Positions 45,081 through 54,047 of a stretch of DNA of 64,000 nucleotides are shown in pieces. How positions within the stretch are numbered: position 1 is the stretch's first letter; each line of letters opens with the position of its first letter. The notes under the pieces are model-generated. The model did no database searches. It was not told where the DNA came from and saw nothing but the letters and a program-made list of their open reading frames with translations. Both the position numbers and the translations under genes were made by a program. The DNA is from Acidovorax sp. NB1 (lineage in GTDB: Bacteria; Pseudomonadota; Gammaproteobacteria; Burkholderiales; Burkholderiaceae_C). The stretch lies in the NCBI RefSeq assembly GCF_005405905.1, contig NZ_BJHU01000021.1, positions 62,001 to 126,000 on the forward strand. Reading direction: 5' to 3'.

Positions 45081-45683
45081 TCATGCCAACCAGCGTTCAC
45101 GCATCAGTGCCAGCATCTGCGCGGCAGAGCGGCCCCGGTGGCTGTGGGCGTTTTTCACCTCCACGGGCAGCTCCGCAAAGGTTTTGCCGAACTCGGGGAT
45201 GAACATCACGGGGTCGAAGCCAAAGCCGTTGCTGCCCCGGGGTTCGGTGGTGATCTCGCCCACCACGCGGCCCACGGCGATCAGCGGCTCGGGGTCTTGG
45301 GGGCTGCGCACGGCGACCAGGGTGCTGACCATGGCAGCGCGGCGGTTGGCCACGCCTTGCAGTTGCTCCAGCAGGGCACGCACGTTGTTGTCGTCGCTTT
45401 TCTCGTAGCCGAACTGGGTGCAGTAGTACGCGGTGTCCACCCCCGGCAGGCCACCAAAGGCATCGACGCACATGCCGGCGTCGTCGGCCAGTGCGGGCAG
45501 GCCGGTGTGTTCCGACGCAAACCGCGCCTTGGCCAGGGCGTTTTCGACAAAGGTGCGGAAGGGCTCCTCGGCCTCGCCCACGCCCAGGTCGGCCTGGCGC
45601 ACCAGCTCCACGCCCAGCGGGGCGAACATGGCCTGCAGCTCGGCCAGCTTGCCACGGTTGTTGGATGCAAGAACAATTTTCAT
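45081..45683 (-). CDS. rdgB: dITP/XTP pyrophosphatase RdgB
   Basis: 200 residues, normal. IVLASNNRGKLAELQAM (N-terminal substrate loop), FVENALAKARFASEHTGLPA, LADDAGMCVDAFGGLPGVDT and the C-terminal HSHRGRSAAQMLALM. Hydrolyses non-canonical purine nucleoside triphosphates (dITP, XTP) to monophosphates, keeping them out of DNA. ATG at 45683 is used; a TTG two codons earlier is in frame but unlikely. Between hemW and rph on the same strand. Confidence 0.97.
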   Translation of the reverse strand: MKIVLASNNRGKLAELQAMFAPLGVELVRQADLGVGEAEEPFRTFVENALAKARFASEHTGLPALADDAGMCVDAFGGLPGVDTAYYCTQFGYEKSDDNNVRALLEQLQGVANRRAAMVSTLVAVRSPQDPEPLIAVGRVVGEITTEPRGSNGFGFDPVMFIPEFGKTFAELPVEVKNAHSHRGRSAAQMLALMRERWLA

Positions 45684-45684
45684 A

Positions 45685-45740
45685 GTCAAAATGGCCTCTA
45701 CCGCGCGACCAGCATGCCTGAGCAGCTATTAATTAGTGAG
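45685..45740 (+). repeat. AT-rich dispersed element, copy c, overlapping the rph stop
   Basis: GTCAAAATGGCCTCTACCGC, GCGACCAGCATGCCTGAGCA, GCTATTAATTAGTGAG. It shares TACCGCGCGACCA-x-CATGCC with 8108-8172. The rph stop codon (45733-45735) and preceding His codon lie inside it. Confidence 0.6.
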
Positions 45741-46467
45741 TATTCTGAAGGGCCTGCTGCTGCAGCTGCACCAGCTCAGCGATGCCTTTTTCAGCCAGGC
45801 CCAGCAGCTGGTCCATCTCTGCTCGGCTAAAGGCCACGCCCTCGGCCGTGCCCTGCACCTCCACATAGTGGCCCGCACCGGTCATCACCACGTTCATGTC
45901 GGTGTCGCAATCCACGTCTTCCACATATTCCAGGTCCAGCAGCGGCGCGCCCTGCACGATACCCACCGAGATCGCCGCCACGGGCTGCAGCAGCGGCGAC
46001 TGGGTGATCTTGCCGCTGGCCAGCAGCTGGTGGACCGCGTCCTGCGCGGCCACCCAGGCACCGGTGATGGCGGCGGTGCGCGTGCCGCCGTCGGCCTGGA
46101 TCACGTCGCAGTCGAGCTGGATGGTGCGCTCGCCCAGCAGCTTGAGGTCGAACACGGCGCGCAGGCTGCGGCCGATGAGGCGCTGGATCTCTTGCGTGCG
46201 GCCAGTCTGCTTGCCGCGCGCGGCCTCGCGGTCGCTGCGCGTGTGGGTGGCGCGCGGCAGCATGCCGTATTCGGCCGTGACCCAGCCTTCGCCACTGCCG
46301 CGCTTGTGCGGCGGCACGCGTTCTTCGACCGAGGCGGTGCACAGCACCTTGGTGTTGCCGAACTCGATCAGCACCGAGCCTTCGGCGTGCATGGTGTAGT
46401 GGCGGGTGATGCGCACGGGGCGCAGTTGGTCGGCGGCGCGGCCGCCGGTGCGAATGAATGTGGTCAT
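45733..46467 (-). CDS. rph: Ribonuclease PH
   Basis: 244 residues, normal. [80 protein letters not shown] and [20 protein letters not shown] cover the phosphorolytic core. Trims the 3' ends of tRNA precursors using phosphate. Conserved Burkholderiales neighbours (rdgB, PP2C, kinase, yicC). Confidence 0.98.
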   Translation of the reverse strand: MTTFIRTGGRAADQLRPVRITRHYTMHAEGSVLIEFGNTKVLCTASVEERVPPHKRGSGEGWVTAEYGMLPRATHTRSDREAARGKQTGRTQEIQRLIGRSLRAVFDLKLLGERTIQLDCDVIQADGGTRTAAITGAWVAAQDAVHQLLASGKITQSPLLQPVAAISVGIVQGAPLLDLEYVEDVDCDTDMNVVMTGAGHYVEVQGTAEGVAFSRAEMDQLLGLAEKGIAELVQLQQQALQNTH

Positions 46468-46592
46468 GGTCGTTGGGTGTCCAGAAAATGCCTTCCGTGC
46501 GCCGCCCAAGGCGCGCGCCAGAAAACGAAACGGGTCAGACAGCAGGCCTCAGCCCGCCGCACGAGGCTGTGCAGCCCGGGCAAATCAGTCTG

Positions 46593-47495
46593 TCAGGCTT
46601 TTCGAGCAGCGGAGCGGCGGATCGCCTCGTTGATTTCGGCAATCGAGCGCTCGATGGCCGCGTCGTCCAGGTCGTCCACCAGCCCGTCGAGCGGGCCCGC
46701 CTGGATGGTGGATGCAAACACGTCTTCGCTGATGCTGTCGGTGGACACGCCCTGGGTGGACTCGAACGCGTCGGGCGTCTCCCATTCCAGAGCCACCACG
46801 GTCACGTTGTCGCTGCTGTCGCCCGCCTTGCGCAGGGCATCTTCGACCAGGTCGGGCACGGCATGCGACACCGCGTTGCGCGAGAGCTGCTTGGCGATCT
46901 CGTCGTCGCTGAGCGTTCCCCACAGACCGTCGGAGCACAGCAGGATGCGGTCGCCCTGCTCCAGGTACACGGGCCCGGTGATGTCGTAGATGGGCTTGGT
47001 GGGCGAGCCCAGGCAGGTGAACAGCACGTTGCGGTTGATGCGCTCCAGCCCGGGCGGCGGGTTGTTGCGCAGCTCCATGTACGAGTGGTCGCGCGTGCGG
47101 GTCAGCAGGTCGCCATCACGCACCATGTACAGGCGCGAGTCACCGCAGTGGATCCAGGTGGCCGTGCCGGCCTGCAGCACGGCCGCCACGAGCGTGGTGC
47201 GCGGCGTGTCGAGCATGCCCTTGTCGGTGGCGTAGCGCAGGATCTGGTGGTGCGCGGCCAGCAAGGCGCCGGACAGGAACTCCTGCACGTCCTTGAGCTG
47301 GGGCTTGGCCTCGCGCTGGAACAGTGCCGAGATGGTCTGCAGCGCGATCTGCGCCGCCACTTCGCCCTCAGGGTGCCCCCCCATGCCGTCGGCCAGCACA
47401 AACAGGCCCGATTCGCGCGTGTAGCAATAGCCCATGCGGTCTTCGTTCTTCTCGCGGCCACCGCGGCGGCTGATCTGGAATACGGAGAATTTCAT
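46593..47495 (-). CDS. PP2C-family Ser/Thr protein phosphatase (Stp-like)
   Basis: 300 residues. PP2C metal motifs: RRGGREKNEDRMGY, VLADGMGGHPEGEVAA, IHCGDSRLYMVRDG, LLCSDGLWGTLSDDEI and GDSSDNVTVVALEW, all acidic ligands present. The C-terminal 50 residues (after VALEWETP) are Asp/Glu-rich and unlike other Stp proteins. Manganese-dependent phosphatase that likely reverses the kinase encoded directly upstream (171 bp). Soluble. Confidence 0.95.
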   Translation of the reverse strand: MKFSVFQISRRGGREKNEDRMGYCYTRESGLFVLADGMGGHPEGEVAAQIALQTISALFQREAKPQLKDVQEFLSGALLAAHHQILRYATDKGMLDTPRTTLVAAVLQAGTATWIHCGDSRLYMVRDGDLLTRTRDHSYMELRNNPPPGLERINRNVLFTCLGSPTKPIYDITGPVYLEQGDRILLCSDGLWGTLSDDEIAKQLSRNAVSHAVPDLVEDALRKAGDSSDNVTVVALEWETPDAFESTQGVSTDSISEDVFASTIQAGPLDGLVDDLDDAAIERSIAEINEAIRRSAARKA

Positions 47496-47595
47496 TTCAG
47501 TTGCTCCACCACGCCATTTGCCACCCGCAGCGCACAAAACCGGCGCGCCCCAAGCGCGGGCAGCCGCGCAAGGGCCGCCCCGCCGCGCTGGCTAC

Positions 47596-47661
47596 GTCCC
47601 CCTGCCCGCATTGCGAAGCAAGGCGAGAGCGGGGGGAAGCCGCGCAGCGGCTCAGGGGGGT
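47596..47661 (-). repeat. CCCCCTGAG-type dispersed repeat, copy 2
   Basis: GTCCCCCTGCCCGCATTGCG through GGGGGGAAGCCGCGCAGCGG and CTCAGGGGGG. It lies between the PP2C and kinase genes, ending 6 bp from the kinase stop. Confidence 0.55.
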
Positions 47662-47666
47662 GTGCT

Positions 47667-48683
47667 TCATTTGGGTTTGGCTCCGATGCCGGTGGCTTCA
47701 CCCACCTTCTGCACATTTTTCTTGGTGTCGGACACCAGGGTGTCGAGCTGCAGGCGCATCTTCTCGGCCACCGAGAGCTTGGTGTAGCGGCGCTCGCCTT
47801 CGCGGCTCAGTTCCTTTTGCAGCGCAAACACCGACTGCGGGCGCGAGAGCGGGTCGAGCGCCATGCACCACTCCACCACCTCGATGAGGTTGTCGGAATA
47901 CACACCACGCAGCTTGGTCAGCGCGAGGGAGAGGCGGTCCTTGTCGATGCGCTGCGGGGCCTCGTTGGGCGGAAAACCCTGCATGCAGGCGTAGATGCAG
48001 GCACCGATGGCATAGATGTCGGTCCACGGCCCCATGGACGAGTCGCGCCGGTACATCTCGGGCGCAGCAAAGCCAGGGGTGTACATGGGGCGGATGAAGT
48101 TGCCTTCTTTGCTCAGCACCTCGCGCGCGGCGCCAAAGTCGATCATCACGGCCTTGTTGTCGTCGGTGATGAAGATGTTGGCCGGCTTGATGTCCAGGTG
48201 CAGCATCTTGTGCTGGTGCACGATGCGCAAACCGCGCAGCACCTCGTCGAACAGCGAGCGAATGGTGGATTCGCGGAAGACCTTCTGGGTCTTCAAGTCG
48301 CGCGCGGTGATGATGAAATCCTGCAGGGTCGCGCCCTCCAGGTAGTTCATCACCATATAAACGGTTTCGTTCTCGCGGAAGAAGTTGAGCACGCTCACCA
48401 CCGAGGCGTGCGAGATCTGCGCGAGCGCGCGGCCTTCTTCAAAGAAGCTTTTGAGGCCGAGGCGGTAGAGAGAGAGCTTTTCGGAAGGAACCTTGGGCAG
48501 CAGCTCTCCGGGCGCACGCGTGGCCAGGGACGAGGGCAGGTATTCCTTGATGGCCACTTGCTGGCCTTCAGCATCCAGGGCCAGATAGACCACCCCAAAA
48601 CCACCGGAAGACAACCGGCGCACCACGCGGTAGCCGCCAATTGCGGTATCGGGCGGCAAGGGTGCCGGCTTGATTTTTGACAT
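47667..48683 (-). CDS. Serine/threonine protein kinase (Hanks type)
   Basis: 338 residues. Full kinase domain at about 15-290: Gly-rich loop VRRLSSGGFGVVYLA, catalytic Lys in VAIKEYLPSSLA, HLDIKPANIFITDD (HRD variant HLD with the essential Asp and Asn), MIDFGAAREV (DFG) and APEMYRRDS. The final 50 residues (RRYTKLSVAEKMRLQLDTLV) look helical; no PASTA and no membrane helix, so cytosolic. Start at 48683. Paired with the PP2C gene; both sit between RNA-processing genes rph and yicC, a conserved Burkholderiales grouping. Confidence 0.93.
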   Translation of the reverse strand: MSKIKPAPLPPDTAIGGYRVVRRLSSGGFGVVYLALDAEGQQVAIKEYLPSSLATRAPGELLPKVPSEKLSLYRLGLKSFFEEGRALAQISHASVVSVLNFFRENETVYMVMNYLEGATLQDFIITARDLKTQKVFRESTIRSLFDEVLRGLRIVHQHKMLHLDIKPANIFITDDNKAVMIDFGAAREVLSKEGNFIRPMYTPGFAAPEMYRRDSSMGPWTDIYAIGACIYACMQGFPPNEAPQRIDKDRLSLALTKLRGVYSDNLIEVVEWCMALDPLSRPQSVFALQKELSREGERRYTKLSVAEKMRLQLDTLVSDTKKNVQKVGEATGIGAKPK

Positions 48684-48758
48684 ATTTTGCGAAGATGACT
48701 CGGGGGTAGAGCGGAACCCGGATAATCGCCGGATCGCAAGCAACCATCAAAAAGTCCA

Positions 48759-49676
48759 ATGCCAGTTTACAGCATGACCGGATACGCCAGCGCACAGCAT
48801 GGCGCATCTGCCGCCGGCGCTGAAACCGACGCCCGCGCACCCCAATCGCGCCGGCTGGGGCTGGAAATTCGCTCGGTCAACAGCCGCTTTCTGGACCTCT
48901 CGTTCCGCTTGCCCGACGAACTGCGCGCTCTGGAGCCCACGCTGCGCAGCCTGCTGACGGCCCACCTCAAACGCGGCAAGGTCGAGGTGCGTGCCGCCCT
49001 GGACACCGACGACAGCAACACACTGCAGGACCCACCCGCGCGGCTGCTGCAGCGGCTCAACTCCCTGCAAGACTCGGTGCGGGCCTGGCTGCCCAGCGCG
49101 GCCCCCCTCACGGTGGCCGACGCCCTGCGCCTGTGCGCCAACGCCCATTCCGGCACGGAAGACTGGAGCGAAGCCGTCCCCGCGTTGGCCGAAGAAGCGC
49201 TCACCGCCCTGCTGGCGGCCCGGGAGCGCGAAGGCAAGCGCCTGGCCACCATGCTGCTGGACCGCGTCAAACAACTGCGCGCCCTGGCCCAGCAAGCCGT
49301 GCCCATGGTGCCCTTGTTGGTCGAACAGCAAAGGCTGCGCTTCATGGAACGCTGGAAAGAGGCCATGGCCCTGACCGATGGCGCCACGCTGCCCGAGGCC
49401 GCCCGTGACCGCGCCCTGACCGAGGCCACAGCCTTCGCCATTCGCATCGACGTGGCCGAGGAAATCACCCGGCTGGATTCGCACCTGGACGAAATCGAGC
49501 GCCTGCTCAAAAAGGGGGGCGAAGTAGGCAAACGCCTGGATTTCCTGATCCAGGAACTGCACCGCGAGGCCAACACGCTGGGCTCCAAATCGGCAGCACT
49601 CGACCTGACACGCATCAGCGTGGACATGAAGGTGCTGATCGAGCAGATGCGCGAGCAAGTGCAGAATATCGAATAA
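48759..49676 (+). CDS. yicC: YicC family endoribonuclease
   Basis: 305 residues. YicC_N (MPVYSMTGYASAQ, LEIRSVNSRFLDLSFRLPDE) and the DUF1732 C-terminus (RIDVAEEITRLDSHLDEIER, GGEVGKRLDFLIQELHREAN, TLGSKS) are present. E. coli YicC is an RNase that degrades RyhB sRNA. Begins the plus-strand run yicC-gmk-rpoZ-spoT; divergent from the kinase gene with a 75-bp gap. Confidence 0.96.
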   Translation: MPVYSMTGYASAQHGASAAGAETDARAPQSRRLGLEIRSVNSRFLDLSFRLPDELRALEPTLRSLLTAHLKRGKVEVRAALDTDDSNTLQDPPARLLQRLNSLQDSVRAWLPSAAPLTVADALRLCANAHSGTEDWSEAVPALAEEALTALLAAREREGKRLATMLLDRVKQLRALAQQAVPMVPLLVEQQRLRFMERWKEAMALTDGATLPEAARDRALTEATAFAIRIDVAEEITRLDSHLDEIERLLKKGGEVGKRLDFLIQELHREANTLGSKSAALDLTRISVDMKVLIEQMREQVQNIE

Positions 49677-49712
49677 AACTCATTTTTTGATAGCGCATAG
49701 CGCACATCAACT

Positions 49713-50333
49713 ATGGACTATCCCGGAAATCTCATCGTAGTAGCGGCGCCCAGCGGCGCAGGCAAATCCAGCCTTGTCAAGGCGCTGCTGGAACTGGACT
49801 CGCACGTTCACCTCTCGGTCTCCCACACCACCCGCGCCCCACGCGGCCAGGAAAAGCACGGCCGCGACTACTACTTTGCGTCGCAATCCGAGTTCGACGC
49901 CATGGTGCAAAGCAATGCCTTTGTGGAATGGGCACATGTGCACGGCAACCGCTACGGCACCTCCAAGAAGGCGATCGAGGAGCGCATTACCCAGGGGTCG
50001 GATGTGATCCTGGAAATCGACTTCCAGGGCGCTCTGCAAATCAAGGAGGCCTTTGCCAACGCGGTACTGGTCTTCATCCTGCCCCCCAGCTGGGAAGAGT
50101 TGCGCTCCCGCCTGGAGCGGCGCGGGGAAGACACGGCAGAGGTGATTGAAGTCCGCCTCAAGAATGCGGCCGAAGAGATGGCCCAGGTCAGCAAATTCGA
50201 CTTCGTTATAATTAACGAATTGTTTGAGCGCGCGCTTTTCGACCTGAAAGCCGTCGTTCACGCCCAGCGACTCAAGTACGTCGCCCAGCGCCGCGCACGT
50301 GCTGACACCTTCCAGTCGCTCAATATCACCTGA
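49713..50333 (+). CDS. gmk: Guanylate kinase
   Basis: 206 residues. P-loop [23 protein letters not shown]-binding [20 protein letters not shown] and [15 protein letters not shown], then [20 protein letters not shown]. Converts GMP to GDP with ATP, supplying the GTP/ppGpp pathway, in keeping with spoT two genes downstream. 36 bp after yicC; rpoZ 16 bp downstream. Confidence 0.99.
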   Translation: MDYPGNLIVVAAPSGAGKSSLVKALLELDSHVHLSVSHTTRAPRGQEKHGRDYYFASQSEFDAMVQSNAFVEWAHVHGNRYGTSKKAIEERITQGSDVILEIDFQGALQIKEAFANAVLVFILPPSWEELRSRLERRGEDTAEVIEVRLKNAAEEMAQVSKFDFVIINELFERALFDLKAVVHAQRLKYVAQRRARADTFQSLNIT

Positions 50334-50349
50334 ATCCCGGAGTAAAACG

Positions 50350-50553
50350 ATGGCACGCATCACTGTAGAAGACTGTCTGGAAAAGATCCCCAACCGCTTC
50401 CAGCTCGTGTTGGCCGCCACGTACCGTGCCCGCATGCTGAGCCAGGGCCACGCGCCCCGCATCGAAAGCCGCAACAAGCCTGCCGTGACCGCCCTGCGCG
50501 AAATCGCCGAAGGCAAGGTGGGCCTGGAGATGCTCAAGAAGGTTCCTGGTTGA
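50350..50553 (+). CDS. rpoZ: DNA-directed RNA polymerase omega subunit
   Basis: 67 residues. [39 protein letters not shown] and [14 protein letters not shown] are typical. Stabilises beta-prime and forms the ppGpp site 1 with it. The ATG at 50350 follows CCCGGAGTAAAACG, a good GGAG site. Terminator 27 bp downstream separates it from spoT. Confidence 0.99.
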   Translation: MARITVEDCLEKIPNRFQLVLAATYRARMLSQGHAPRIESRNKPAVTALREIAEGKVGLEMLKKVPG

Positions 50554-50580
50554 GCCATTTCCTGGGCGCAGCCCCGAAAG

Positions 50581-50608
50581 AGCACCGCGACAGCGGTGCT
50601 TTTTTTTT
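50581..50608 (+). terminator. Rho-independent terminator between rpoZ and spoT
   Basis: AGCACCGC, loop GACA, GCGGTGCT, then eight T. It ends 41 bp before the chosen spoT start, so spoT needs its own promoter or readthrough. Confidence 0.92.
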
Positions 50609-50649
50609 CCCGCAAATCGTCTGATGCGCTCCCGCGCTACATTAAAGGC

Positions 50650-52929
50650 ATGAACGCGGTGCTCAACTCACCTTCTGCAACGCAGCCCCGGCCTGGCGAT
50701 CCGCCCACGGCAGGCGGTCTTTCTGCAGCCGCAGCAGCGGCCAATGCGGCAGCGGCCAGCTTTGCCGCGCTGACAGACAGCCTCGACTACCTGGATGCCT
50801 CCAGCATCGAACAGGTGCGCCAGGCATACCGCTTTGCCGACGAGGCGCACCTGGGCCAGTTGCGCAACAGTGGTGAGCCCTACATCACCCATCCGATCGC
50901 CGTGGCGGCCCAATGCGCCACCTGGAAGCTCGACGCCCAAGCCCTGATGGCAGCCTTGCTGCATGACGCCATGGAAGACTGTGGCGTCACCAAGGCCGAC
51001 CTGATCGACCGTTTTGGCGCCCCCGTGGCCGAACTGGTGGATGGCCTCACCAAGCTGGACAAGCTGCAGTTCAACACCCGTGAAGAGAACCAGGCGGAGT
51101 CCTTCCGCAAGATGCTGCTGGCCATGGCGCGCGACGTGCGTGTCATCCTCATCAAGCTGGCCGACCGCACGCACAACATGCGCACGCTGTCGGACATGCC
51201 GCGCAGCAAGTGGGGCCGCATCTCCTCGGAAACGCTGGAGATCTATGCGCCCATCGCTCACCGCCTGGGCCTGAACCAGACCTACCGCGAGCTGCAGGAC
51301 CTGGCTTTCCGGCATCTGCATCCCTGGCGCTATGCCACGCTGTCGAAGGCCGTCAACAAGTCACGCAACCGCCGCCGCGATCTGGTGCAGAAGGTGCAGA
51401 CCGAGGTGGACACCGCCTTCTCCAAGATCGGCATGAAGGTGCGCCTGGCAGGCCGAGAAAAAACCTTGTACGCCATCTACCAGAAGATGGACCTCAAGCA
51501 CCTGAGCTTCGCGCAAGTGACGGACATCTACGGCTTCCGGGTGATCGTGCCCACGGTGACAGACTGCTACACGGCACTCGGGGTGTTGCACCAGATGTAC
51601 AAGCCCGTGCCCGGCAAGTTCAAGGACCACATCGCCATTGCCAAGCTCAACGGTTACCAGTCGCTGCATACCACCCTCGTGGGGCCGTCGGGTGTAAACA
51701 TCGAGTTCCAGATGCGCACCGACGAAATGCACGTCATTGCCGAGGCCGGCGTGGCCGCGCACTGGCTGTACAAGGCCCAGGATGGCGATGGCACCTCTGC
51801 CGAACGCCTGGGCACCAAGTGGTTGCAGTCCCTGCTCGATATCCAGAACGAAACGCGCGACGCCGCCGAATTCTGGGACCACGTGAAGGTGGACCTGTTC
51901 CCCGACGCGGTCTATGTGTTTACCCCCAAGAGCCAGATCATGGCTCTGCCACGCGGCGCCACCGTGGTGGATTTCGCCTATGCGATCCACAGCAATGTCG
52001 GTGACCGCACCACCGCAGCCAAGATCAACAACGAGCAGGTGCCACTGCGCACCGAACTCAAGAACGGCGATGTGGTCGAGATCATCACGGATCCCGTCTC
52101 CACCCCCAACCCGGCATGGCTGGGGTTTGTGCGAACCGGGCGCGCGCGCTCGAAAATTCGCCACTACCTCAAGACCCTGGCGCAGACAGAATCAGAAGGC
52201 CTGGGCGAAAAACTCCTGACCCAGGCGATCCGTGCCGAGGGACTGGAACAGCTGCCCCCGCTCAACACAGACACCCAACCGATGTGGGACAAGCTGCTGC
52301 GCTTCACAGGCAACCGCAGCCGCAGCGAACTCATGACCGACCTCGGCCTGGGGAAACGCATCGCCAGCATCGTGGCCAAGCGACTCATGGTGCTGATGTC
52401 GGAGCACGGCCACCGCCCCGACGCTCTGCTCATGACCCGCGAGCGTTACACGTCACACGAGACCCTGTCGCAGGGCGCGGTCACGCTCGACGGCAGCGAG
52501 AATGCCTCGGTGCAGTACGCGTCCTGTTGCCGCCCCGTGCCCGGTGACAGCATCGTTGGCTATCTGGGCCGTGGCGAGGGCCTAGTTGTCCACAACGTGC
52601 ACTGCAGTGTCGCCAAGCGACTGCAACACAAGGACAGCGAGCGCTTTATCGCCGTGGACTGGTCGGACGAGCCTACGCGCATGTTTGAAACCGGCGTGGT
52701 GGTCACCGTCACCAACGGCAAAGGCGTACTGGCACGCGTGGCTGCAGAATTGGCGAACTCCGAGGCGGATATCACCCATGTCGATATGGACGACGAGGCA
52801 GCGCTGGACACTACGGACCTGCGCTTCATCGTTGCCGTGCGTGACCAGGCACATCTGGAGCTGGCACTGCGCAACCTGCGCCGCACCCAGGCCGTCCTTC
52901 GCGCGGCCCGGATAACACCCCAGGCCTGA
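50650..52929 (+). CDS. spoT: Bifunctional (p)ppGpp synthetase/hydrolase SpoT
   Basis: 759 residues. Ala-rich N-terminus, then HD hydrolase (about 80-200: HPIAVAAQCATWKLDAQALM, ALLHDAMEDCGVTKADLIDR; KLADRTHNMRTLSDMP), synthetase (about 250-390: GREKTLYAIYQKMD, DIYGFRVIVPTVTDCYTALG, KDHIAIAKLNGYQSLHTTLV), TGS (about 415-475: DAVYVFTPKSQIMALPRGAT), a zinc-finger/helical region (YASCCRPVPGDSIVGYLGRG) and a C-terminal ACT domain (VVVTVTNGKGVLARVAAELA). Makes and degrades the stringent alarmone. An in-frame upstream start (50596) lies inside the terminator and is rejected. Confidence 0.98.
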   Translation: MNAVLNSPSATQPRPGDPPTAGGLSAAAAAANAAAASFAALTDSLDYLDASSIEQVRQAYRFADEAHLGQLRNSGEPYITHPIAVAAQCATWKLDAQALMAALLHDAMEDCGVTKADLIDRFGAPVAELVDGLTKLDKLQFNTREENQAESFRKMLLAMARDVRVILIKLADRTHNMRTLSDMPRSKWGRISSETLEIYAPIAHRLGLNQTYRELQDLAFRHLHPWRYATLSKAVNKSRNRRRDLVQKVQTEVDTAFSKIGMKVRLAGREKTLYAIYQKMDLKHLSFAQVTDIYGFRVIVPTVTDCYTALGVLHQMYKPVPGKFKDHIAIAKLNGYQSLHTTLVGPSGVNIEFQMRTDEMHVIAEAGVAAHWLYKAQDGDGTSAERLGTKWLQSLLDIQNETRDAAEFWDHVKVDLFPDAVYVFTPKSQIMALPRGATVVDFAYAIHSNVGDRTTAAKINNEQVPLRTELKNGDVVEIITDPVSTPNPAWLGFVRTGRARSKIRHYLKTLAQTESEGLGEKLLTQAIRAEGLEQLPPLNTDTQPMWDKLLRFTGNRSRSELMTDLGLGKRIASIVAKRLMVLMSEHGHRPDALLMTRERYTSHETLSQGAVTLDGSENASVQYASCCRPVPGDSIVGYLGRGEGLVVHNVHCSVAKRLQHKDSERFIAVDWSDEPTRMFETGVVVTVTNGKGVLARVAAELANSEADITHVDMDDEAALDTTDLRFIVAVRDQAHLELALRNLRRTQAVLRAARITPQA

Positions 52930-52998
52930 AAGCGGCCCCGAGGCCCCAAACAGGACATCCCGCGAGGCCAACGCTGAACCTGTGGCCGCAGCGCACCA

Positions 52999-53559
52999 CT
53001 AGGTGGGATGTGGCAGCGGATAACGGACCTCGACCACCTCCAGGTGGCGTACGCCCCCTGGGGTGGGCAGCTGGACTTCGTCTCCCACCCGGGCTTTGAG
53101 CAGCGCACGCGCCACGGGTGCAATCCAGCTGACCTGTGATTCGCGGGTGTCGGCTTCATCAATGCCCATGATGGTGATGGTGCGCTCAACCCCCTCATCA
53201 TCCAGATAGGTCACCGTTGCTCCGAAAAAGACTTGGTCGCTTCCAGCATGCTGGCTGGGATCGACCACTTCGGCGATCTCCAATCGCTTGGTCAGGAAGC
53301 GGATGCGCCGATCAATTTCACGCAAACGCTTCTTGCCGTACAGATAGTCACCGTTCTCAGAGCGGTCGCCGTTGCTCGCAGCCCAATGCACCACATCCAC
53401 AATCTTGGGGCGTTCGTTGTCGATCAAGTCGAGCAACTCATCCCGCAGACGCGCATACCCGCCAGGCGTGATGTAGTTCTTGCCCCCAGCAGGCAGTGGC
53501 GGCAACGCCAACTCATCGTCGTCAGCCCCATCGGTTTCTTTGGTAAAAGCCTTGCTCAT
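52999..53559 (-). CDS. greB: Transcription elongation factor GreB
   Basis: 186 residues, longer than GreA-type by an acidic N-terminal 45 residues. NYITPGGYARLRDELLDLI, NGDRSENGDYLYGKKRLREI (coiled-coil tip with the catalytic acids), RRIRFLTKRLEIAEVVDP, and FKBP-like tail with VFFGATVTYLDDEG and EVQLPTPGGVRHLEVVEVRY. Stimulates RNA polymerase to cleave backtracked transcripts. Start at 53559 because it matches the GreB start MSKAFTKE. Convergent with spoT. Confidence 0.95.
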   Translation of the reverse strand: MSKAFTKETDGADDDELALPPLPAGGKNYITPGGYARLRDELLDLIDNERPKIVDVVHWAASNGDRSENGDYLYGKKRLREIDRRIRFLTKRLEIAEVVDPSQHAGSDQVFFGATVTYLDDEGVERTITIMGIDEADTRESQVSWIAPVARALLKARVGDEVQLPTPGGVRHLEVVEVRYPLPHPT

Positions 53560-53599
53560 CGCCAGATATCCCCGGTCAACGCCAAGCGCGCGGACAAAT

Positions 53600-53632
53600 G
53601 AAAAAGCCTGCAATCTTGCGATTGCAGGCTTT
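53600..53632 (-). terminator. Rho-independent terminator after tRNA-Arg
   Basis: Perfect 11-bp stem AGCCTGCAATC/GATTGCAGGCT, 4-nt loop, T-rich on both sides; on the minus strand it ends TTTTTC. It lies 7 bp after the tRNA 3' end and 40 bp upstream of the greB start. Confidence 0.9.
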
Positions 53633-53638
53633 AAACAT

Positions 53639-53715
53639 TGGTGCGGCTGGCAGGAATCGAACCCACGACCCCTTGGTTCGTAGCCAAGTACTCTATCCAG
53701 CTGAGCTACAGCCGC
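53639..53715 (-). tRNA. tRNA-Arg(ACG)
   Basis: 77 nt with CCA encoded. Acceptor GCGGCTG pairs CAGCCGC; D arm GCTCAGCTGGATAGAGT; anticodon arm CTTGG-CTACGAA-CCAAG, anticodon ACG (Arg, CGU/CGC/CGA via inosine); T arm GTGGGTTCGATTCCTGC. Confidence 0.97.
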
Positions 53716-53920
53716 TAAGCTTTGAATTATAGCATGATTTCTTGGCGACCCTTGAAATCTTGCTTTTTATTTGCATCCTCTTGAGAGACTTGCTGCAAAC
53801 AAAAGCTAACTCAGCGCAAGCCACAATTGTAATGCACTCCAAAGCGTCCCAAAGAGAAACGGGGCACATTGCTGAAGAAAAATGGCTTTGATCGTGATGA
53901 TCACCCATGCGAGTGACGGG

Positions 53921-53997
53921 TGGTAGGGCGTGTTGGACTTGAACCAACGACCAAAGGATTATGAGTCCTCTGCTCTAACCAACTGAGCTAACGCCCC
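53921..53997 (-). tRNA. tRNA with CAU anticodon (Met elongator or Ile2)
   Basis: 77 nt with CCA encoded. Acceptor GGGGCGT/ACGCCCT (G1-U72 wobble), anticodon stem AGGA-CTCATAA-TCCT, anticodon CAT, followed by TTTGGTCG and T arm GTTCAAGTC. The GACTCATAATC and TTGGTC context resembles tRNA-Ile2 (C34 modified to lysidine) at least as much as elongator Met. Identity not resolved by eye. Confidence 0.85.
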
Positions 53998-54047
53998 AAG
54001 CCATGCTCCAGCGCTATACAACGGGGCAAGCGCCGTATTGTAGAGGC

